Below, piece after piece: positions 6,710-10,641 of a stretch of 10,641 nucleotides of DNA. Made by a program: the position numbers and the translations under genes. A model generated the notes under the pieces. The model made no database searches, was not told where the DNA came from, and saw only the letters and a list, made by a program, of their open reading frames with translations. The first letter of the stretch is position 1. Each line of letters starts with the position of its first letter. Source of the DNA: Streptomyces griseus (GTDB taxonomy: Bacteria; Bacteroidota; Bacteroidia; Chitinophagales; Chitinophagaceae); NCBI GenBank assembly GCA_943323705.2, contig CALPIT020000070.1, forward strand, positions 1-10,641, in the 5' to 3' direction.

Positions 6710-6734
6710 TTTTATAATACTTTTTTATATTTTG
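6705..6734 (+). promoter_or_regulatory. Candidate Bacteroidota promoter for the monooxygenase fusion gene
   Basis: TTG at 6705-6707 and TATTTTG at 6728-6734 are separated by 20 nt, the usual spacing for -33/-7 elements in this phylum. The -7 box has one base between TA and TTTG instead of two, so it is a near match. The ATG at 6771 follows after an A-rich leader (AAGAAAAAAAGAAAA). Confidence 0.4.
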
Positions 6735-6770
6735 GCAAATAAATTTTAAATCAATAAGAAAAAAAGAAAA

Positions 6771-8321
6771 ATGAAAAAGTTCAACATTATGGTTTTGATT
6801 ATGTGTGTATTGGTTTCAAATTCATACGCTCAAGCACCTACCTGGAATAAGAACATCTCTTGTATAATTTATTCCCATTGTACAAATTGTCACAATGAAA
6901 ATGGATTGGCACCTATGTCATTTACTACTTATGCTAATGTATTTAATTATAGAAACAGCATTGTTCCTGCTATTGAAGAAAGAAAAATGCCTCCTCATCT
7001 ACCCGATCCAAATTATACTCATTTTGTAAAAGAAAACGTGTTAGATGCCAATGAAATCCAATTGATTAAAGATTGGGTAACTAATGGCGCTCCTGAAGGT
7101 GATGCCACTACAGCATTACCTGAGCCGGTATATCAGTATACTGATGAAATTATAAACCCAGATTTAGTTGTTAGGATTCCAGAATTTGTAGTCCCCAATA
7201 CAGGCGAAGATCTTTACCAAGCGTTCGTAGTTTCAAATCCAAGTCCCAGAGCTATGTATATTACTTCCATGGAAGTTGTTCCAGGGAACAGAAATATTGT
7301 TCATCATGTTTTAGTATATCAGGACACTTCGAATATTGTAGTTACAAATGATAGCAGTTTTGCAGGCCCGGGATATGTAAGTTTTGGTGGTGTAAGTAGC
7401 AGTACGGCTAATTTAATGGACACATGGGTACCAGGTTGTGAAGTGACAAAATATCCAGCAGGCATGGGAATTAAACTCGAAGCCGGTGCCAGAATTATTC
7501 TTCAAATACATTACCCTAATGGTTCAGAGGGAAAAATTGACAGTACAAAAGTTAATTTCAAACTCAGCAATAGTAGTTTAAGAAATGTCCAAATACAACC
7601 ATTAATTTATAAGAATACAATGACCAATGGGCCATTGTTCATACCTGCAAATACTGTAAAAACATTTCATGCACAGTTGCAGATGCCATTTGACCTCACA
7701 TTTATTTTCGCAGGTCCACATGGTCATTTACTATGCAAGTCATTTGAATGTTATGGTATCAAACCTTCCGGCGATACTATAAAATTGATAAAAATTGACG
7801 ACTGGGATTTTCATTGGCAAGGCACACATACATTCAAATCTCCTGTAAAAATGCCAAGAGGAACGATGTTGCATTGTTATGCTACTTACGATAACACAAG
7901 TAACAATCCAGAAAATCCGAGCAATCCTCCAAGAGATGTTCGATATGGAGAAAATACAACTGATGAAATGATGTTTGTCTTTTTTGGATTTTTATTGTAC
8001 CAACAAGGGGATGAAAATATCATAGCAGATTCTTCATTTCACTTAAAGCATTACCTTGATTGCGACCCGGGTGTTCAAATTGATAATGGGGAACCTTCTA
8101 AGGAAATCATTGTATATCCAAACCCAGCTCATCATTATATCAAAATCAATATTCCAAGAAACACAGTATTCTCAACTGATATATACAACAGCACCGGACA
8201 ATTGGTGTCAAAAACAAGTAACCAGGATTATATCAATATCGCAACATTAAACAGTGGTATTTATTTTGTAAAAATCAAGTATAACAATACCGTTGTTACC
8301 AAAAAGATATTGAAGTATTAG
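6771..8321 (+). CDS. Secreted cytochrome c / copper type II monooxygenase (PHM-like) fusion with T9SS sorting domain
   Basis: This 516-residue protein is predicted to be exported and carried to the surface or medium. Parts in order: signal peptide 1-20 (cleavage SYA-Q); a short cytochrome c domain with heme motif C37-TNC-H41, then GLAPMSFTTY and KMPP (Met73, likely distal heme ligand), ending near GAPEGD (106-111); then a two-copper monooxygenase module. Compared with peptidylglycine hydroxylating monooxygenase from memory, all ligands are there: His178-His179 (IVHHVLV) and His247 (LQIHYP) for CuH; His317 and His319 (GPHGHL) and Met400 (TTDEM) for CuM. Residues about 444-516 (EIIVYPNPAHHYIKI ... 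GIYFVKI ... TKKILKY) are a type A T9SS sorting domain. The fused heme could feed electrons to the copper site (inference). The substrate is unknown. The start is the first Met of the signal peptide. Confidence 0.92.
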   Translation: MKKFNIMVLIMCVLVSNSYAQAPTWNKNISCIIYSHCTNCHNENGLAPMSFTTYANVFNYRNSIVPAIEERKMPPHLPDPNYTHFVKENVLDANEIQLIKDWVTNGAPEGDATTALPEPVYQYTDEIINPDLVVRIPEFVVPNTGEDLYQAFVVSNPSPRAMYITSMEVVPGNRNIVHHVLVYQDTSNIVVTNDSSFAGPGYVSFGGVSSSTANLMDTWVPGCEVTKYPAGMGIKLEAGARIILQIHYPNGSEGKIDSTKVNFKLSNSSLRNVQIQPLIYKNTMTNGPLFIPANTVKTFHAQLQMPFDLTFIFAGPHGHLLCKSFECYGIKPSGDTIKLIKIDDWDFHWQGTHTFKSPVKMPRGTMLHCYATYDNTSNNPENPSNPPRDVRYGENTTDEMMFVFFGFLLYQQGDENIIADSSFHLKHYLDCDPGVQIDNGEPSKEIIVYPNPAHHYIKINIPRNTVFSTDIYNSTGQLVSKTSNQDYINIATLNSGIYFVKIKYNNTVVTKKILKY

Positions 8322-8344
8322 TCAGATTTCTTTAATAAATCTGA
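8322..8344 (+). terminator. Hairpin directly after the monooxygenase stop codon
   Basis: TCAGATTT (8322-8329) and AAATCTGA (8337-8344) form a perfect 8-bp stem with a 7-nt loop, starting at the base after TAG. Only TTT follows, so it would be a weak intrinsic terminator; it may instead protect the mRNA 3' end. Confidence 0.5.
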
Positions 8345-8358
8345 TTTAGAAAGATTAT

Positions 8359-8407
8359 AAAAGGCTAAATTTAAATAATGAAAGTTATTACATTTAGCCT
8401 TTTTTTT
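8359..8407 (+). terminator. Terminator-like hairpin overlapping the start of the second S9 peptidase gene
   Basis: AAAAGGCTAAAT (8359-8370) and ATTTAGCCTTTT (8392-8403) form a perfect 12-bp stem, with T at every position 8400-8407. An inner 5-bp stem (AATAA 8374-8378 / TTATT 8385-8389) leaves a TGAAAG tip. The ATG of the next gene (8378-8380) lies at the top of this structure. The 3' arm plus U-run encode T-F-S-L-F-F of its signal peptide. It could terminate the upstream transcript or control translation of the next gene. Confidence 0.6.
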
Positions 8408-10312
8408 GCTTTAACTGGCCACAACTGCCAATCGCAAAATATCAATTATCTGAAATTTCCTGACAATCTAATTGCAGAAGGTATTCCATCTATAAACGCA
8501 GAAATTGTCAATGAGACAAAACCTTATACTGAATTTCGTGCAGCTTCATTGATGGCTGTGCATCCAAAAAACAATCAAATTTTCATCAGTACTAGATTTG
8601 GGAACACCGCACAGATTCATCAGGTATCTGCACCTTTGGGTTCAAGAAAACAAATTAGCTTCTTTGATGAATCTCCTAAAGAATTGCTATTTGAGATTGT
8701 AAAAGCCAATTATTTTTTATTTACCAAAGACAATGGCGGCAATGAATTTGGCCAGATATACAGATATGATGTAGGAACATCAAAATCAACTCCATTAACC
8801 AATACGCCTAAATCACAAAATGGCAATTATATTTTCAATAAATCCGGTTCACAAATCATTTACACAAGTACAGCAAGAAATAATGCTGATAGAGATATAT
8901 GGACGATGAATCCACTTCAACCAGATACTAAAAAAATGATTATTGAAAACAAAGGCGGCGGTTGGAGTATTGCAGACTGGAGTGATGATGAACAAAGCAT
9001 TTTAATCAATGAGGGCATCAGTGTAAGCCAATCGAATATCTGGTTAGGCAATTATACAAATCAGCATAAATCAATTTTTATTTCCGATAGTGGTGTTGTG
9101 TATACGGCTCTTGAATTTTGCCATGATAAAAAAAACGCTTACATATTAACAAACAAAAATAGCGAATACGCCTACCCTGCTCTTATCAATTTAATTTCTA
9201 AAAAAATCACCCCATTATTACAGCCATTGAAATGGGATGTCAACAGTTATGAAATCAATCACAATGAAACCATAGCTGCATTTGTAGTTAACGAAAATGG
9301 CATTTCTAAACTTTACATTCAGGATATAAAAACAAAAAAATACAATCCCATTCCTCAAATTCCTATTGGAACGATTGGTAAAATACAATGGTGTGCAGAC
9401 AACACTACTCTCGCCATTACATTAGGTACTTATAATTCCGGTAATGATGTATATAAATTCAATACCATAACGAACACGCTTACACGCTGGACAGAAAGTG
9501 AATTGGGCGGCATGAATTTAAATGGTATTGAAGCGCCTAAACTGATTCATTGGAAAAGCTTCGATAACCTTGATATCAGTGGATTTCTTTACAGCGCTAA
9601 CAAATCATTCAAAGACAAAAGACCTGTTATCATCAATATTCATGGAGGACCTGAAGGACAATCATTACCTAATTTTTTAGGTAGAAATAATTACTATCTA
9701 AATGAGCTGGGCATTTCAATTATCTATCCTAATGTAAGAGGAAGTGTAGGTTACGGCAAAACTTTTACCAATCTTGACAACAATTACAACAGAGAAAATA
9801 GCGTGAAAGATATAGGCGCATTAATCGATTGGATTGCTACACAACCTGATTTAGATGTAAATAGAATCATGATTACAGGAGGCAGCTATGGAGGCTATAT
9901 GACATTGGCTTGCGCCTTTCGTTATAATGACAAAATCAGATGCGCTTTAGATGTGGTGGGTATCAGCAATTTCAATACATTTTTAAAAAATACAGAAAGC
10001 TATCGCAGAGATTTACGCAGAGTAGAATATGGAGACGAAAGAGATAGTTCAATGGCTGCTTTTTTTGAAAAGATTTCCCCTTTGAATCATACCAACGAAA
10101 TCACCAAGCCCTTATTTATTGTACAAGGCAAAAATGATCCGAGAGTTCCATATACCGAAGCACGTCAAATGGCAGAAAAAATAAAATCCAATGGCGGCAA
10201 TATATGGTTCTTAATGGCAAATGATGAAGGCCATGGATTTGGCAAGAAAAACAATCAGGATTATCAGTTTTATAGTACAATTATGTTTGTTAGGGAGTTT
10301 TTGTTGAAGTGA
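8378..10312 (+). CDS. Exported S9C-type serine peptidase (prolyl oligopeptidase / acylaminoacyl-peptidase-like)
   Basis: This 644-residue predicted exported peptidase has a weakly conserved propeller region (about 50-385), with blade-like stretches such as GNYIFNKSGSQIIYTST and WSIADWSDDEQSILI. The alpha/beta hydrolase domain follows: HGGP at 422-425 (oxyanion region), PNVRGSVGYGKTF near 451-463, nucleophile Ser503 in GGSYGGYM, Asp587 in GKNDPRVP and His619 in DEGHGF. The GxSYGGYM and NDPRVP forms are typical of S9C enzymes. They differ clearly from those of the peptidase at 4672, so this is not a recent duplicate. The N-terminus (hydrophobic VITFSLFFALTG, then HNCQSQN) is a modest signal peptide. 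Cys17 lies where a lipoprotein Cys would be, but GHNC is a poor lipobox. The next in-frame Met is residue 59, well into the mature protein, so this start is likely right despite lying in a hairpin loop. Confidence 0.9.
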   Translation: MKVITFSLFFALTGHNCQSQNINYLKFPDNLIAEGIPSINAEIVNETKPYTEFRAASLMAVHPKNNQIFISTRFGNTAQIHQVSAPLGSRKQISFFDESPKELLFEIVKANYFLFTKDNGGNEFGQIYRYDVGTSKSTPLTNTPKSQNGNYIFNKSGSQIIYTSTARNNADRDIWTMNPLQPDTKKMIIENKGGGWSIADWSDDEQSILINEGISVSQSNIWLGNYTNQHKSIFISDSGVVYTALEFCHDKKNAYILTNKNSEYAYPALINLISKKITPLLQPLKWDVNSYEINHNETIAAFVVNENGISKLYIQDIKTKKYNPIPQIPIGTIGKIQWCADNTTLAITLGTYNSGNDVYKFNTITNTLTRWTESELGGMNLNGIEAPKLIHWKSFDNLDISGFLYSANKSFKDKRPVIINIHGGPEGQSLPNFLGRNNYYLNELGISIIYPNVRGSVGYGKTFTNLDNNYNRENSVKDIGALIDWIATQPDLDVNRIMITGGSYGGYMTLACAFRYNDKIRCALDVVGISNFNTFLKNTESYRRDLRRVEYGDERDSSMAAFFEKISPLNHTNEITKPLFIVQGKNDPRVPYTEARQMAEKIKSNGGNIWFLMANDEGHGFGKKNNQDYQFYSTIMFVREFLLK

Positions 10313-10332
10313 TAGTCGCTAATGCTGGTATA

Positions 10333-10641
10333 GAGGTTTAAGAGGTTCAATAAGTTCAAAAGGTTACTATAAAAAAGAAGAGCCATCCAGTTAATGACAG
10401 GCTCTTCTTATAATTTGATGATTTGATTATGGGTTAATTTGGTAATGATGCTAACGGTAGTTTCATTATAGGTTTCAAAGGTTTAATAGGTTCAATGAGT
10501 TCAATAGGTTGCGTTAAAAAAGAAGAGCATACCAGTAATCGGCAGGCTATTCTTTTGATTTGATAATTTGATGTTGAGTTAATTTGGTAATGATGCTAAC
10601 GGTAGTTTCATTATAGGTTTCAAAGGTTTAATAGGTTCAAT
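10333..10641 (+). repeat. 145-bp tandem repeat built on 9-bp-period GGTTTAA/GGTTCAA tracts, continuing off the right edge
   Basis: Bases 10433-10496 and 10578-10641 are identical over 64 bp, offset by exactly 145. The hairpin start AAAAAAGAAGAGC (10371 and 10516) has the same offset, and the tract at 10342-10370 aligns with 10487-10515 in degenerate form. Each unit holds a 9-bp-period tract (for example TAGGTTTCA, AAGGTTTAA, TAGGTTCAA, TGAGTTCAA, TAGGTTGCG at 10469-10513), an A-rich hairpin and an AT-rich spacer. The 329 bp after the last gene contain nothing else that I can recognise. Confidence 0.85.
10375..10409 (-). terminator. Hairpin with U-run on the minus strand; degenerate copy at 10518-10556
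   Basis: AAGAAGAGCC (10375-10384) and GGCTCTTCTT (10400-10409) form a perfect 10-bp stem. The A-run at 10371-10376 gives a six-U tail on the minus strand, while the plus-strand side continues ATAATTTG. It would therefore work best for a minus-strand gene beyond the right edge, with weaker termination of the S9 peptidase gene. In the second repeat unit, 10518-10528 and 10546-10556 form the same stem with one mismatch. Confidence 0.5.

Noticed and set aside
8414..8431. Lipoprotein signal at Cys17 of the second S9 peptidase
   Set aside because: The residues before Cys are G-H-N, not the usual [LVI][ASTVI][GAS]. A simple signal peptide or an uncleaved anchor is as likely.
4672..10312. The two S9 peptidases as a recent tandem duplication around the monooxygenase
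   Set aside because: Their motifs differ (GASFGGYS against GGSYGGYM, GGKDYRVP against GKNDPRVP, DENHWV against DEGHGF), and so do their N-terminal regions. They share a family but not a recent origin.
10333..10641. CRISPR array
   Set aside because: There are no regular 25-40 bp repeats with unique spacers. The 145-bp unit consists of hairpins and 9-bp tracts, and no cas gene is nearby.
1681..10641. The TAGGTTT-type units as Bacteroidota -7 promoter boxes
   Set aside because: They rarely match TAnnTTTG at the final G, occur in series, and lie at gene 3' ends rather than before starts.

Overview
The window looks like chromosomal DNA of a Bacteroidota bacterium, most likely in the Chitinophagales/Chitinophagaceae range. 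The evidence is: a fused SecDF; a secreted protein ending in a type IX secretion (T9SS) sorting domain; signal peptides ending in Ala-Gln; low G+C; A-rich leaders instead of strong Shine-Dalgarno sites; and promoter -7 boxes of the TAnnTTTG type. The genus assignment is inference.

Layout. Positions 1-1622 (+) hold the C-terminal half of SecDF, open at the left edge. It converges on a minus-strand A-type iron-sulfur carrier (1780-2124); between them lie a perfect 31-bp palindromic terminator and a pair of inverted 9-bp-period repeat tracts. A divergent, probably two-gene operon follows: a small one-helix membrane protein of unknown function (2234-2746), then a stand-alone methylmalonyl-CoA mutase catalytic subunit with no B12 domain (2757-4316). 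Next is a 355-bp gene-free stretch made of several kinds of short repeats. Three secreted-protein genes then run in the same direction: a DPP5-like S9 peptidase (4672-6582), a cytochrome c / PHM-type copper monooxygenase fusion with a T9SS tail (6771-8321), and a second S9C-type peptidase (8378-10312). The last 329 bp are the start of a 145-bp tandem repeat that runs off the right edge.

How the genes relate. SecDF drives export of signal-peptide proteins, and all three right-hand genes encode such proteins, but nothing in the sequence ties them into one pathway. The mutase needs a cobalamin-binding partner that is not in the window. The two peptidases probably serve peptide scavenging in the envelope; the monooxygenase fusion is the least understood enzyme here.

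I did not find a clear new defence or mobile system. The most unusual signals are non-coding: (1) 9-bp-period GGTTTAA/GGTTCAA tracts lying just 3' of genes, mostly in the direction of the upstream gene's transcription; (2) G-rich, nearly C-free stretches crossing the 3' ends of three genes; (3) duplicated hairpins near gene borders; and (4) a terminator-like hairpin whose loop holds the start codon of the second peptidase and whose 3' arm and U-run encode its signal-peptide core.
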